Source: Conus ventricosus
Taxonomy: Eukaryota > Mollusca > Gastropoda > Neogastropoda > Conidae
Assembly: GCA_018398815.1 (NCBI GenBank)
Contig: CM031620.1
Coordinates: forward strand, 67,296,698-67,360,697
Reading direction: 5' to 3'
Length of the DNA stretch: 64,000 nt
Every line of letters begins with the position of its first letter. The first letter of the stretch is position 1. Shown piece by piece: positions 1 through 11,786 of this stretch. The notes beneath the pieces are model-generated. The model was given only the letters and a program-made list of their open reading frames with translations, was not told the origin of the DNA and made no database searches. Position numbers and translations under genes: made by a program.

Positions 1-130
1 AGCTTAGTCTTGGGACAAAGTCGCGATGGTCGACAATGTTTTGTATCGTTCCCTTAAAATTAAAAAGAAAAACCCCATCCCCCCCCTGCGCATTTCCTTT
101 TTTCCGGTTTTCCCCGTCAACGCCCACTTT
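1..130 (+). repeat. Left arm of a noisy inverted repeat (partner 6650-6779)
   Basis: Positions 18-34 (aagtcgcgatggtcgac) are a perfect 17-nt reverse complement of 6745-6761, and gcttag at 2-7 matches ctaagc at 6774-6779 inverted. A looser match with many homopolymer-length differences continues inward for about 100 bp. It may be a foldback read artefact or an inverted repeat of a transposable element. Confidence 0.55.
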
Positions 131-3100
131 TTTTTTCCCAAGGCAAATCTCCCTTTTAAGGATACCTCCCTGCTATTACGGAACACAGTCCCGGGGACGG
201 CGGGAGGGTTTTAAGGGTTTTTAATGAGATGGTAATATTTAATAAAAAACTGGGTTTATTTTTAAAAAAACCCTCATTTATATTTCTTTAAAAACCAAAT
301 TTCATTAAATATTGCTGCTTCAGAAAGGAAAAGGGGGGGCTGTTTTTGCCCTAATTGAATAAATTTAAACTTTGCCTGAACTTCCTTATCCCTTCCCAAA
401 ACAGGAGATTGGGGTAAGGTAAAATCAATAACAAACATTTGTAACTTACCCCTATTTCCCCCTCCCATTTGCCCTTCTTTGTGTCTCCCCCGGGGATGCT
501 GTTTGGGGCCGGGAAAACCTTTTACAGGGTCCCCAAGTTTCCCAATCTTAAAGCCCTCGGGGCGATATCCCTCAGGTAGGTTTTACGAAGATTTAAAGGT
601 GTTTTCCCAATTTTCCCGCTTGCATAAGGGTGCCAGTATGGGGTCGATGCCATAGTTGTCCCCCATGCTCTTATCTCATGTGCTCTACCCTTTCCATTTT
701 CTTAAACTCGCACGAGTTTTTGCCCCAATCCCCCGGGTTGAGAGCTACATACGCTTTTTTGATTGTGTTTTTAAAAACCTTTCTGGAGCCCTTTTGGCCT
801 CGGGGAATATCCATGTTAAATTTTTGTTAAACGAGAGAAACAGTCCCCTTTGGAAAAAACCCGATCAAAATTTTGGGCTTGATCTAGCTTTTATTCTTTG
901 GGGGGTTTTTAAACGGGCCCAAACAACCCCCCAAAAACCCAAACCCCTTTCCCCGGATCTTTTTCCCCTTTGAGAGGGGTTTTTTAAATCTGGATGGTAG
1001 GGGGGAATCCCTGGTTTCGGGTTTTTTGGGCCCAAAAAATTTCTGGCAAGAACGGACGCTGTTTGACCTTTAGTTGCATGTTTCCCCCCCGTTTTTTAAG
1101 GGCCAAAAGGGGTTAGTGATTTCAGCCCACTCTTCTCCCCCCCGGTCGCCAGTGCCCCCCCAGAAATGCCTTTTTAAATGTGGGGCTCCTTGAGAGGAAG
1201 TATTTTTATTATCTTTAAAAATTTTTTTCCCCTTTGGGTATTTCGGGAACCCACTGCTAAGCCCCTTTTGGGGTTTAAAAAATTGGGTCCCTTTCTTGGT
1301 TGGGTTCGCTCCCTCCCCGGATAAGTTTCTTAAATGTTTTGTCTTGCGTCAGTCCTTTTTTTGACGGCTCTTAAAAACCGGGGGCAAGGGGCTGCTTTTC
1401 TGGGTTTTGGGGAAAACCCCTGCCGAAAGGTTTTTTTGGGAGTGGAAAATTTCTCCCAAAAGGGTTGAAAAATGTGGCGTTACATTTTTTGAGAGGGTCC
1501 CCGGCCCTTGTTTTTTTAAGAAACCTTTTTCCTCCCCCCCTTCCCCCAAGGGTGGTGGTAACTCTCCGGTTGGGGGGCTAAGGTTTTGTTTTCTTTCAGC
1601 TTGATGGGCCCCCTTTCCCCATCCCCTTTTTTGAGAAATACTTGCGCATAATTTCCTCGTGAATTTGGGTTTTGTTGTTGCGTTCCCCTGCGTTACCCCC
1701 GCCCTTTGGGTTGCCTGATGTGCTTGTTTTGTAGTTCGGGGGTCCTTTGGGTTGTTCGGGCAAGCCTTGATTTAGGGGGGGGGAACCACTCTTTTGCCCG
1801 CCAGAAGGGGGTTCCCAAATTTGGGGGTTTTGCCCCCTCCCTCTTTGCTTTCTTTTTTATCATTTGGGGGGTTGGATTCAGGGGGGGGGTAAAGCGAAGC
1901 AAACAGGCCCTTCCAGTTGAAACTCCATCGGCTCATTTCCATCCCTGGGGTCGGGGACTGGGGGAGATGTGGGGGGGACCTCGCTTTGAATTTGTGAAAG
2001 AGGTCTACATGGGGTTTGGGCCCCCCTTTTCCCCAAACCCCTTTATTTTCTCCGGGCTATAGCCCATTTGGGTGGGGATAATCTTTTTCCGGGCGGCCCA
2101 AAGGCCCCCTTTTATTTTGCACTCCCGGCATGTGTTCCCCGACAGTTTCCACCCGGGCATGCGCCCAAAAGTAACAACTGTTCCCTTGATTGAAGATTGG
2201 GGGCATGAGTGCCCCCCTTTTTTTTAATAAAGGGGACACCACTGTGTTTTTGGGTCTGCCCTTTGACAAAAATCTCCTGGGGGAAATCCAGACCTGCATC
2301 TTGGGGGATGGGCTCCCCGCCTCAAATTCCGTCTGTTGAAAAGGTACCCCTGCAATTCCCTGTCCCATGTCCCACTGACTGTGTGTTCGTTCTTTGTGGC
2401 CCCCCCAAACCCGTGTTTCCGATAAATCGTGTACACTGTTCCCGGGCGGGGGCAGATTTTGTTTGGGAGACGATGCCTTCAGCCAATCGGGGTCACCCAC
2501 TTTTGGTTTGTGTCCTTGAACCAGGGTTGTATATGTTTTCTGGTTCCAACGTTCCCCTGAGGGGGAAAATTCGGCTGGCATTCCCTTTTCCGGGGCCTTT
2601 TTGTGAAGCCCCCCCAAGGGTTTAAACGGGGGGGCTAGAGACTCCCCCTGCCTATACTGCAAAAAATTTCCCTCTGGGGACGGAGGGGGAGGGGTAGAAA
2701 ATTTTATTTTGTCCCAGAAGGGCCTCCCCCCCTGGCCTTGTTTGGGGGGGGCCGTGTAAGCGTTGGTTTTCGAATTCCATCCCCAAAAAAGAAAATTCCT
2801 GGGGGAGTGATTTCGGACCTTGCCAACCGGATTACAAAGCCTAGGTCTTCTGTAACCCTTGGTAAGCCCGTCATTTGGTTGAGGCACTCGGGTCTCCTTC
2901 CCCGCCAGAAGAAACCAGTCCCCAAAATGGGTATGTACCTATCTTGTGTTTGTGTGTTTTGGGTACAACCCCCTTTTAAACCATTTTTGGTAAGACGAAA
3001 GGGGGTAGGCTCAATCCAAAGGGGAGTCCCCGGGTTAGGGGAAACCCATTTCCCCCCCCTTCGAATCTCAGCCATTTCCTGTCCCTTTCTGCCACATTAT

Positions 3101-6100
3101 TGGAAGTAGGATCCCCAGGTCTAATGAAGGGGCCCCCAATCGTGTGGGGTGTATGGGTCTCCTGATGTTGTCTGGGGGTTCCATTTTTGGGAAATTTTAA
3201 ACCCTTCCCGAGGAAAGGGGGTTGAGGGGAACAAGTCCAGAATGGGCGGGGATCCCCAAAGGGGGGGGAATGCGAATGGGCCCGCTGTAGAACCGGGTGA
3301 TGACATTTCTTCACCTCTTTTATGCCCCCTTCCATCATTTCCCCCATTGCTTTGTCTAAAAAGGTCTTGTTGGTTTCCCCCGACTTTTTGGGCGTGGGGA
3401 AAAAATTTTTAGGGCCTTTGTAGTGGCGGCTTTCCTTTTTTTCCCAAAAGGGGGCGAAAAACCTTTTTGAAAGATGTTTAAGGCCCCGGGTGGGCCCCTC
3501 CCATGTTCTTCCCCTCCCCTTTAAAACCCGAAAAAAATTTTGGGGGCCTTTAGTGGAAAACAAAGGGGGTAATGGGTTTGTCAGTCAACCCCTCCCCCCC
3601 CCCCCCCCCGCCCTTTGCCCCTTTTGAAAATTTCCCTTTTGGGGTTTAGGGGGAGAGAAGCTGGTGCTTTTTTTTGCACCCCTTGGGGCCCGTAGGTTTG
3701 GTTTGTGGTTGGAACTAGGCGCACTGCTCCGGTTTAAAAGGTACTGAGGCATTTTTTAAGTCCCGTACCCCTTTTGTCTGGCGTTGTTTAAATTTGGGCC
3801 CCCCCGGGAAAGTTCCTTTTTTTTTTTGGGGGGTTCCTGGGAGGGGGCAAAATCGTGGCCCCCAATTCCATTCCCGTTTTGCTTTTTCCATTTGGGGATT
3901 TTTCGAACGTTCCTTAGAAAAAACCCCACTCGATTTTAGCAGTGTGGGTCTGTTTTTCCCTAGGAAATTTTTTAGTGGATTCCAGGGGGCCTCTCTCACT
4001 CCATTAAACCCGGTAGCTTAAGGTGACCGTGAGCCGGCCGGTTTCCCCCCCGCCACCTTGGGGAAGCTTTTCATGCTTTCTCAAAAACTCCCGCGCTTTT
4101 TCCTTTTTCTTCCCCCTGTTTTGTCGGCCAAAAAATTTTTTTTCGGGGGCAGTGGTGTTTTGGGGAGAACTTTCTACCTTGTCATTTGTCTTAAAAGATC
4201 AGAGCACTCTGTAGGCGAATAGTGGGTCTTTCGGGGCCCTATTTTCTTTAAAGTCTTGGGGTTTTTTCGGTTCGATTCTCTTCAAAAAGTTTTGTCTCAG
4301 ATTTCTCTCGGGGGAAAGAAGGGGGGCCCCACCACCGGGAAAGGGGAATAAATTTTTCCCCCTGCTGGAAATAATTTTTTTACTCCCCCTTTTGGGGGCC
4401 TAACTGATTGATTTGTCCCTTTTAAAAATAACCCGAATGTCTTTTTGATGCAGTCGTCCCAAATTTTTTCACACCTCTTTAAAAACTTTCTTCCCGGGAG
4501 AAACCTCTTTTCCCCCCCAAACCCTTTCCCATTCATCCTTGTTTTCTTCTCCCTTTTTTCTTGGGGTGTAAGGGCCTCTGGGCACATTTACACCGCCCTT
4601 TTTTAAAGATGTGGGGCCATAAATTCCTTATTTCTCCCAAAGACGAGTTTTTTTTGCCCAGGAAATTTCCCGGGGCCATCTTTTCCGCCTCTAAGCCTTT
4701 AGCCCCTTCATCGAATTGTGACTCACACTCCTTTCTTTTTTCCGACCTATATGTGTTTCTGGGCCAATTTGAAAGTCCCTCCCGTAAGAATCCCCATTTT
4801 TCCCTCTGGGATGTTTTTGGGGTGAAGTCTGAGTAGGGTCCCCCGGGTTTGGGCTATCTTCCCTTTCTCCGGGAAAAAAGATAATGGGGCGCATCAGTGA
4901 CTTTTGGGAATCTTTCCCCTACTCTGTGTCCCTCTCGACTCTTCTCTATTGGAAATGAGGAAGGTTTTAGGGATTTAATGTGGTTTTTGTTCTCTGGACA
5001 GGCTACAATTTGCGCACCCCGTGAATCATACCTTGTGTTTTCTCCCTTGGCCAAATGGCTTTAGAACTGTAGGCACGTGGTTTACTTCGCCCAAAGTTCT
5101 GGAAAAAACCCGTGAAAAACCGGGCGGTAGGCCCGGGGGGCTTCGTTGCTCATAATGCCCAAACCCAACCTTCGGGAGAGTTCGCCCTTTATCTTCCCAA
5201 GGCACTCCCCGTTGGTCAAAGGGCATGGGGCCCTGGCTGATTCCCCAGTAAAAAAATTTCCCCGGGTTTCAAGTTTTTGATTTCCCCCCGTGGCGTAAGT
5301 TTCCCTTTGGTCCTCAGTGCCGCTAAAATTTAAGAGTCCCGGGCGGGTTTTGTCTTTTCTTTAAGGGGGGTTTTTCCCCAGAACGGGGCTGCCATTGTAG
5401 TTGGGAGAAAAGCCTAAGTTCGCTCTTGAAACGGCTTTTGGGGGTCCACTCGTTGACTACCTCAAGTGTTGAGCCGTGGGGAGTGCACGGCCCCTTTTCC
5501 CGTGGGGGCCCCAATAATGGTGGCGTGTGCATGGGTTTGTACGGGGGGGGTGAGAGCATGTGACTTTTGACCTCTTTCATGGGGCCCCGGGCTACGGTTT
5601 ACGTGCAAGTGCATGTACCCTGGGCAAGTCGTTCGCCTGGGACTGTGACCGGGCCATGTCCCTGTGGGTGTGCACTAGGGGTTCGTCGAGCATTTGGGAC
5701 GCCGCCCCTTTTTTTGCGCGACGCCCGGGGCGCTTCCCACCCGGAAAATTTGGACCCTGGCAGGTGCCAAATTTTTACTCTGCGGTCCCGGGGGTCGTAG
5801 GCACCGGGCAAAAAGGGGGGCTGTTTCACCAGAGGGGTCTCCCCTGAGCCCGTACGCATTTTGACCAACACTCGAACTTTGGCTTTTTCTGGAAAGTCCC
5901 CATAGACCTGTCGGGCATTGAGTGTATCCGGGCCCTATTACCCGATTTTGGGTTTTTGAAGATGGCGTGTGCTTTTTTGTAGAGGGGTTGGTCATTTTTC
6001 CCTTTTCCCCCCGTAAGACTCTTCTAGAAAAATTTGCACCGGGTTCCTGGGGGCCCTGGCGGTTTTGAGCTTTAGGTGAACCATTTTCTTTTCTGGGTTG

Positions 6101-6649
6101 TTCTTCTTCTTGCCTTTAGTTTTTTGGGCCCGAGTCATTTGGGCAGCTAGACCCCTCAAAACCCCGTAGTGACTGAAAATGTCCGTGATTTTCCCTGGGG
6201 TACTACTGGGTTTCCTTTCTGCCATTATTGTAGTTTCAAACCCCAAAAAACTGACCCAAAACAACAAAAAGAAAACACCCAAACCCCCGAGGGGTTTTGA
6301 AAAAAACTTAAATTGTGAACCCCCTCTTTTGGGACCAAACTCTACTGGTACACTAGAATACAGCGGGGAAAAAAAAGCGCCGACCGGTCGGTTTCCACTG
6401 TCACCGAGTCGTGGATCAAACCTCAAAACTACACCCTTATGTCCAAAAGGGTTTTTCTTTGACGATTCTCAAACACGATCTGTGGATACCATTCCCCAAA
6501 ATTTTCTTACAATCAAAGGGGAAAAATAAAAGGAAAAGATTTTCACCGGTTTTTGGTCAAACCTCGTTTTTCGTCTGGAAAAAAAGAAATTCAGGGGGTT
6601 TTGATAGTTTCCACCGCGGTAGAAAACAAACTCCGTACGGTACTGGCCC

Positions 6650-6779
6650 AAAATAAAAGTGACGCTAGATGGAAAAACCGGAAGAGGAAGTGCGAGGAAA
6701 GGGGACTGGGGTTTCTTTTTACAAGAATCGTTTAAAAAAAGAAAGTCGACCATCGCGACTTCGCCGGGAAAATCTAAGC
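6650..6779 (-). repeat. Right arm of a noisy inverted repeat (partner 1-130)
   Basis: This is the reverse-complement partner of the window start. Identity is highest at 6745-6761. Inward similarity is punctuated by indels at homopolymers, which matches the poor base quality of the whole 5' region. Confidence 0.55.
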
Positions 6780-6840
6780 AAAATTTAATGAGATGGTTGT
6801 ATGAAATAAACCATTTTAAAACAAAGTTTCTGCTGAATAC

Positions 6841-7110
6841 CATAATGCAATACAAACCCGCACGACCCAGAACAGGGACCACACAATGCAAAGCAATACA
6901 AGAAACCCCCCCCTGCAAAGTAATTTCAAATGATAAAAAGCATTTGTAAAAACAACTAACCCCTGTGGGTTTTTGCAAATTTTTTGGTTTTCTTTAAAAA
7001 AACCCTTTCCCCGGGCTAGAACGCAGAAAATCTGCCAATTGCAGTGAAAGCCTTTTAAAAAAATGATATAATGCAAATTCCGCGCAAAATGCAGTTTCAA
7101 TGCAATACAA
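6841..7110 (+). repeat. Degenerate repeat containing atgcaatacaa motifs
   Basis: Motifs such as tgcaatacaa, ccccctgcaaag and atgatataatgcaa recur here and again at 8540-8730, including the shared string tgatataatgcaa followed by a ccgcg stretch. The two segments look like diverged members of one minisatellite or dispersed repeat. Confidence 0.4.
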
Positions 7111-7787
7111 CAAAGATATTGTCAAGGGGGGGAAACCTCTCACAAAAAGGATTTAAAAGCTTTTAGGCAAAAGGGGCGTTTTAAGTAGTAAACAAATAGG
7201 TGTTTGACCCATTAACCCTGTGCCTTACCCCTCGCACACGGCCCCAAAAGTGTCAAGGGGGGACGAAGTGGTCAGATTTACAGATGGACCTAGAAAAGGG
7301 GTTCGGGCCGGCCCCATGGCGAAAGGGGAAAGGGGGTAATCACTACGACCTCGGTGGGTCCAAGGGTTGCGCTAGACGCGAGGGGTTTTTTTGTAACCCT
7401 TTTGAAGCAGGAGTCATTTGACTCGTTCGGATGGGAAATTTCCGTGGGTACCCGTGTTGGGTTTTATTTTCAGGCCCGGTTGAATGCGCGTTTTGGGGTG
7501 TTGTGAAACCCTCCTTAAATAATTACTGTGTTAAGTGACCCCCCAAAATCCCGGGGGGAAATTTCGATGGCCAAAATTTTGGGGCTATTGGGTTTTTTTC
7601 TAAACAATTTGGTAGGGGGGTGTGTGTAAATGCTGAGGTGTGGGAGAATGAGCGAATTTGGGGTTCCCGGGTACTTTTGGGGAAATAGGGGTTTGAGAAA
7701 CAGCATGGACAAAGGGATGGCCCGAAGGGGATCCTTTATTTTCCCTCCCTTTTAAAACTGAGGGAGAAAAACGTGCGGGAGAACAAA

Positions 7788-7900
7788 AACCAAGAGAGAG
7801 AGGGAAACAAACCAACGAGAAAAGAGAGAGAGGGGAGAGGGGGAGAGAGAGAAGAGAGAAGAGAGAGAAGGCAGAGGGGGAGAGAGAGGGGGGGTTCCCA
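7788..7900 (+). repeat. (GA)n-rich purine tract
   Basis: About 110 bp of almost pure purine, mostly gaga and gggaga repeats with a few interruptions. Low complexity, no coding content. Confidence 0.85.
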
Positions 7901-8539
7901 GGGGGAAAGTGGGCTGGGGGATAGAAGAACAGCTAAGTCTTTTAGAGGGTTTAAGACAAACTGGAAGAGAAAAAACTAAGTTTGAAGCCCCGAGGGGGGA
8001 AGGAAGACAAATGAAATTGAACCCCAAAGGGGGGTTAAAGAGACGTCGAGATCCCAGAGACGAACCGAAGACCCATCCTGGGGCCATCAACCCAAAGGCG
8101 TCAAACCCTCAAACGTGCTGGAAAAAAGATTTAAAAAACTTGTTCAAGAACTGTTGGGGTGGTGTTGGGAAAAAGTGGTTTTTGTGTGTGAAAACCTGGG
8201 CCCGGTAAGAAAATCCCTTTTATTATAACCCGGGGGTTAGGGAAATATTGGGCTTTTATGTGTTATTTGGCATTTTGGTAATTGGAAATTTTTTATGTTT
8301 TTTATAAGTTCTTTGAAATTGTATTTTTTGTGCCAGTCGTGTTAGGAGAGAAACGATTGCTGACAACCCAAAAACCCCAAAAGAGGCGAATGCTTGGTGG
8401 GGCGCCGAGTTGGGGCTTTTGCGGGTATGATGCAAAGGGTGACCTTTGGGTTTTAAGCCCGACTAATAATAAAATCAAATTTGTGACTTAAGCAATACCT
8501 TCCCCGATTTCCCCCGTCCCCGGGAAAATATAAAGAAAT

Positions 8540-8730
8540 TTTACCCCCAGCAAAAAGCAGTGCAATGCAAAAACCCCGATTAAAAAAAATATAAACCCCA
8601 GCAAAAAAGCAGTGCAATGCAATACAACAGATATAAGGAAAAAATCCCCCAGCAAAATTTCAGTTTCAAGAAAAACAATATGATATAATGCAATATACCG
8701 CGCCAAAAAGCATGCAGTGCAAAACAGCAG
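8540..8730 (+). repeat. Short tandem repeat, unit near ccagcaaaaagcagtgcaat
   Basis: At least three imperfect units share ccagcaaaa, cagtgcaatgcaa and tacaacagatata. The segment is related to 6841-7110. Confidence 0.55.
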
Positions 8731-8904
8731 AACATTCTGTACTTTTTGTTTTTGGGATTAAATTTTAATTTGATTGCATTTTACTGGGTTTTGTCCTTTT
8801 ATTGCATTTTTACGGTGTTAACAATCCATTTATTGGTTTTAACGTTAAAGTCTCAAAAACCCCACTGAATTTAAACGGTTGGGAAATTAAATTTTCTTAA
8901 ATTG

Positions 8905-9690
8905 GGACGTGCAAAAAGCCTTTCACCGCAGTGGGTTTCTAAAGCCTTTTACGCAGTGTTGCAACAAAGTTTTTGTTTTTCCCCTTGAAGGAGCTAAGGG
9001 GCCTTTTCACCGCAGTGGTTTTCAACATAAATTGTTTGTTTTCCCCTCAAAGGAGCTAAGAGTCTTTCACCCCAGTGTTGCTAAGAGCCTTTCACCACAG
9101 TGTTGCTAAGAGCCTTTCACCGCAGTGTTGCTAAGAGCCTTTCACCGCAGTGTTGCTAAAAGCCTTTCACCGCAGTGTTGCTAAGAGCCTTTCACCGCAG
9201 TGTTGCTAAAAGCCTTTCACCGCAGTGTTGCTAAGAGCCTTTCACCGCAGTGTTGCAACATAGTTTGCTTGTTTTTTTTCCCATCAGGAGCTAAGAGCCT
9301 TTCAAACCGCAGTGTTGCAACATAAGTTTGTTTTCCCATCAGAAGGAGCTAAGAGCCTTTCACCGCAGTGTTGCAACATAAGTTTGTTTTCCCATCAGAA
9401 GGAGCTAAGAGCCTTTCACCGCAGTGTTGCAACATAGTTTGGTTTTCCATCAGAAGGAGCAAAGAGCCTTTCAACGCAGTGTTGCAACATAAGTTGTTTT
9501 CCCATCAGAAGGAGCTAAGAGCCTTTCACCGCAGTGTTGCAACATAGTTTGTTTTTTTTCCCATCAGAAGGAGCTAAGAGCCTTTCACCGCAGTGTTGCA
9601 ACATGGGTTTTTTTCACGTCAGAAGCAGCTAAGAGCCTTTCACCGCAGTGTTGCGACATAGTTTGTTTTTCCCATCAGAAGGAGTTTGTG
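8905..9690 (+). repeat. Two-scale minisatellite: 25-bp and ~56-bp units
   Basis: The 25-bp unit ctaagagcctttcaccgcag followed by tgttg repeats head to tail at about 9055-9250. From about 9250 to 9690 the same 25-bp core alternates with a ~30-bp linker containing caacatagtttgttttccca, giving ~56-bp composite units with length variation mainly in the linker T-run. A few decayed units precede at 8905-9055. This is a clear hierarchical minisatellite. I see no reading frame maintained across it. Confidence 0.92.
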
Positions 9691-9975
9691 GGAAGGGCTG
9701 GAGAGCAGAATTTTAACCGTGAAAACTTTCAAGTCCTCTGGATAAACGCCGCACGCAACACCTGAGAACTTGATTACACAACACATCCGTTTTCGCTGTA
9801 ACCCATATAACTCGTATCCGGACTATCAATTCTATGACAGCCCGTTGAATTAAGAGAAAAGATAATGGCCCTAACAATTATTTCGAATGTTGACTTGAGT
9901 AAGAGTATTACTGAAAAACAAATTGCGCCGAAGATATGTTTCATGCGTAAGCCACAACGAACTCAAAACACAAGA
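9691..9975. other. Unique sequence between two repeats
   Basis: About 285 bp of ordinary composition separates the minisatellite from the Helentron-like element. No open frame, RNA gene or repeat is visible. Confidence 0.5.
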
Positions 9976-11786
9976 AGAAACAAGACGCAAAGCATATAAA
10001 CGTACTCCCAGGTTATCCTGAATACGCGTGAGTTATTCCATAAAAAACCGTCTTGGGCTTGTATAACCATTAGTAATGGCTATTCTGGTAAACATCGGCC
10101 ATCATCTGTGACCTATAATGAACATACTTACAAATTTTCACAAAGATCATTCTGAGATTTTCCATAAAGAAGAAAACCATTATGGGCCGTTAGTAACGGC
10201 TATAACGGTAAACTTAAACATCGGGCATCATCCGTGACCCATGATGAACATACTACAAATTTTCAGAAATATCGGTCACATACTTTTTAAGATATTCCAA
10301 ACAAAAGAAGAACCGTTATGGGCCGTTTTTGCCGTTAGTAACGGCTATAACGGTAAACTAAAACATCGGGCATCATCCGGGACCCATAATGAACATACCT
10401 ACAAATTTTCAGAAAGATCAGCCAAGTACTTTCTGAGATATTCCATAAAGGAAAAAAAAAAACCGTTATGCGTAAACTAAAACGTTGGGCATTATCCGTC
10501 GCCTATAATGAACATACCTACAAATGTTCAGAAAGATCGGCCAAGTACTTTCTGAGATATTCCATAGAGAAGAAAAACCGTTATGGGCAGTTATAGCCGT
10601 TAGTACCGGCTGTAACGGTAAACTGAAACATCGGGCATCATCCGTAACCCATAGTGAATATACCTGCTAATTTTCACAAAGATCAGCCAAGTACTTTCTG
10701 AGATATTCCATGAAGAAGAAAAACCGTTACAGGCCGTTACAGCCGTTACTAACGGCTATAACGGTAAACTAAAACACCGGGTATCATTCGTGACCCATAA
10801 TGAACATGCCTATAAATTTTCAGAAATATCGGCTAAGTACTTTCTGAGATATTCCATAAAGAAGAAAAACCGTTACAGGCCGTTACAGTCGTTAGTAACG
10901 ACTATAATGGTAAACGGGCATCATACATGACCCATAATGAAAAATACCTGCTAATTTTCACAAAGATCGGCCAAGTACTTTCTGAGATATTCCAAAGAAA
11001 AAGCCGTTAGTAACAGCTATAACGGGAAACTGAAACATCGGGCATCATCCATAACCCATAGTGAATACATCTGCTAATTTTCACAAAGATCGGCTAAGTA
11101 CTTTCTGAGATATTCGATAAAGAAGAAAAACTGTTACAGGCCGTTACAGCCGTTAGTAACGGCTACAACGGTAAACTAAAACATTGGCATCATCCGTGAC
11201 CCATAATGAACATACCTGCTAATTTTCACAAAGATCGGCCAAGTACTTTCTGAGATATTCCATGAAGAAGAAAAACCGTTACAGGCCATTACAGCCGTTA
11301 GTAACGGCTATAACGGTACACTAAAAGACCGGGTATCATCCGTGACCCATAATGAACATACCCAAAAAAAAATTTCAGGAAGATCGGCTACGTACTTTCT
11401 GAGATATTCCATAAAGAAGAAAAACCGTTACAGGCCGGCACAGTCGTTAGTAACGACTATTAATGGTAATAAACGGCATCATCCATGACCCATAATGAAC
11501 ATACCTGCTAATTTTCACAAAGATCGGCCAAGTATTTTCTGAGATATTCCATGAAGAAGAAAAAGCGTTACAGGCCGTTACAGCCGTTAGTAACGGCTAT
11601 AACGGTAAAATAACACATCGGGCATCATCTTTGGCCCATAATGAACATACCTACAAATTTTCAGAAAGATCGGTCCTAAGTCTGGAGCGAGTGGAACACA
11701 TTTTGACCACGGACGGACACACACACAGACAGCATTTCTTCGTTCCCATTCTAAAGTACTCCCTGTTCTATAAGAACTGGGAGTAC
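9976..11786 (+). mobile_element. Helentron/pearl-like non-autonomous element with ~12 palindromic satellite units (copy 1)
   Basis: The 5' end shares caagaygcaaagcatataaa followed by gtactcccag with copy 2 at 23573. The interior is a tandem array of about 12 units of roughly 145 bp. Each unit contains a palindromic core, gccgttagtaacggc, nested between outer ccgtta/taacgg arms, and a conserved tail ending in tttctgagatattccataaa. The array ends in a unique block (tctggagcgagtggaacaca, then acggacgg and a short CA run) and a terminal stem with arms gtactccc/gggagtac. The 5' gtactcccag is the reverse complement of the 3' ctgggagtac. No protein is encoded. Subterminal inverted repeats, an ACGG/ACAG microsatellite, an internal satellite and a 3' hairpin fit the known style of Helentron-derived elements (DINE-1, molluscan pearl elements). 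The assignment is inference, since no transposase is in the window. Confidence 0.7.

Larger units (their letters stand above)
1..8900. other. Homopolymer-distorted non-coding sequence, probably low-quality consensus
   Basis: This stretch is unlike the rest of the window. Nearly every line is built from runs of three to ten identical bases (gggg, cccc, tttt, aaaa). No reading frame beyond a few hundred bases has protein-like composition, and no domain motif is visible on either strand. The longest open stretch, 276 codons on the - strand at 2057-2887, is rich in P, G and K in a way expected from homopolymer runs and looks spurious. I infer unpolished long-read consensus or a difficult-template artefact rather than genuine biology, but the sequence alone cannot prove this. 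Apart from the repeats listed separately, I see no features. Confidence 0.6.

Noticed and set aside
2057..2887. 276-codon open frame on the - strand
   Set aside because: It lies in homopolymer-distorted sequence, is dominated by P/G/K runs from poly(G)/poly(C), has no motif, and overlapping frames on the other strand look similar.
10020..11610. Replication-origin iterons or operator cluster
   Set aside because: The repeats lie inside a bounded element that recurs at 23573 with the same ends, so a transposable-element satellite explains them better.
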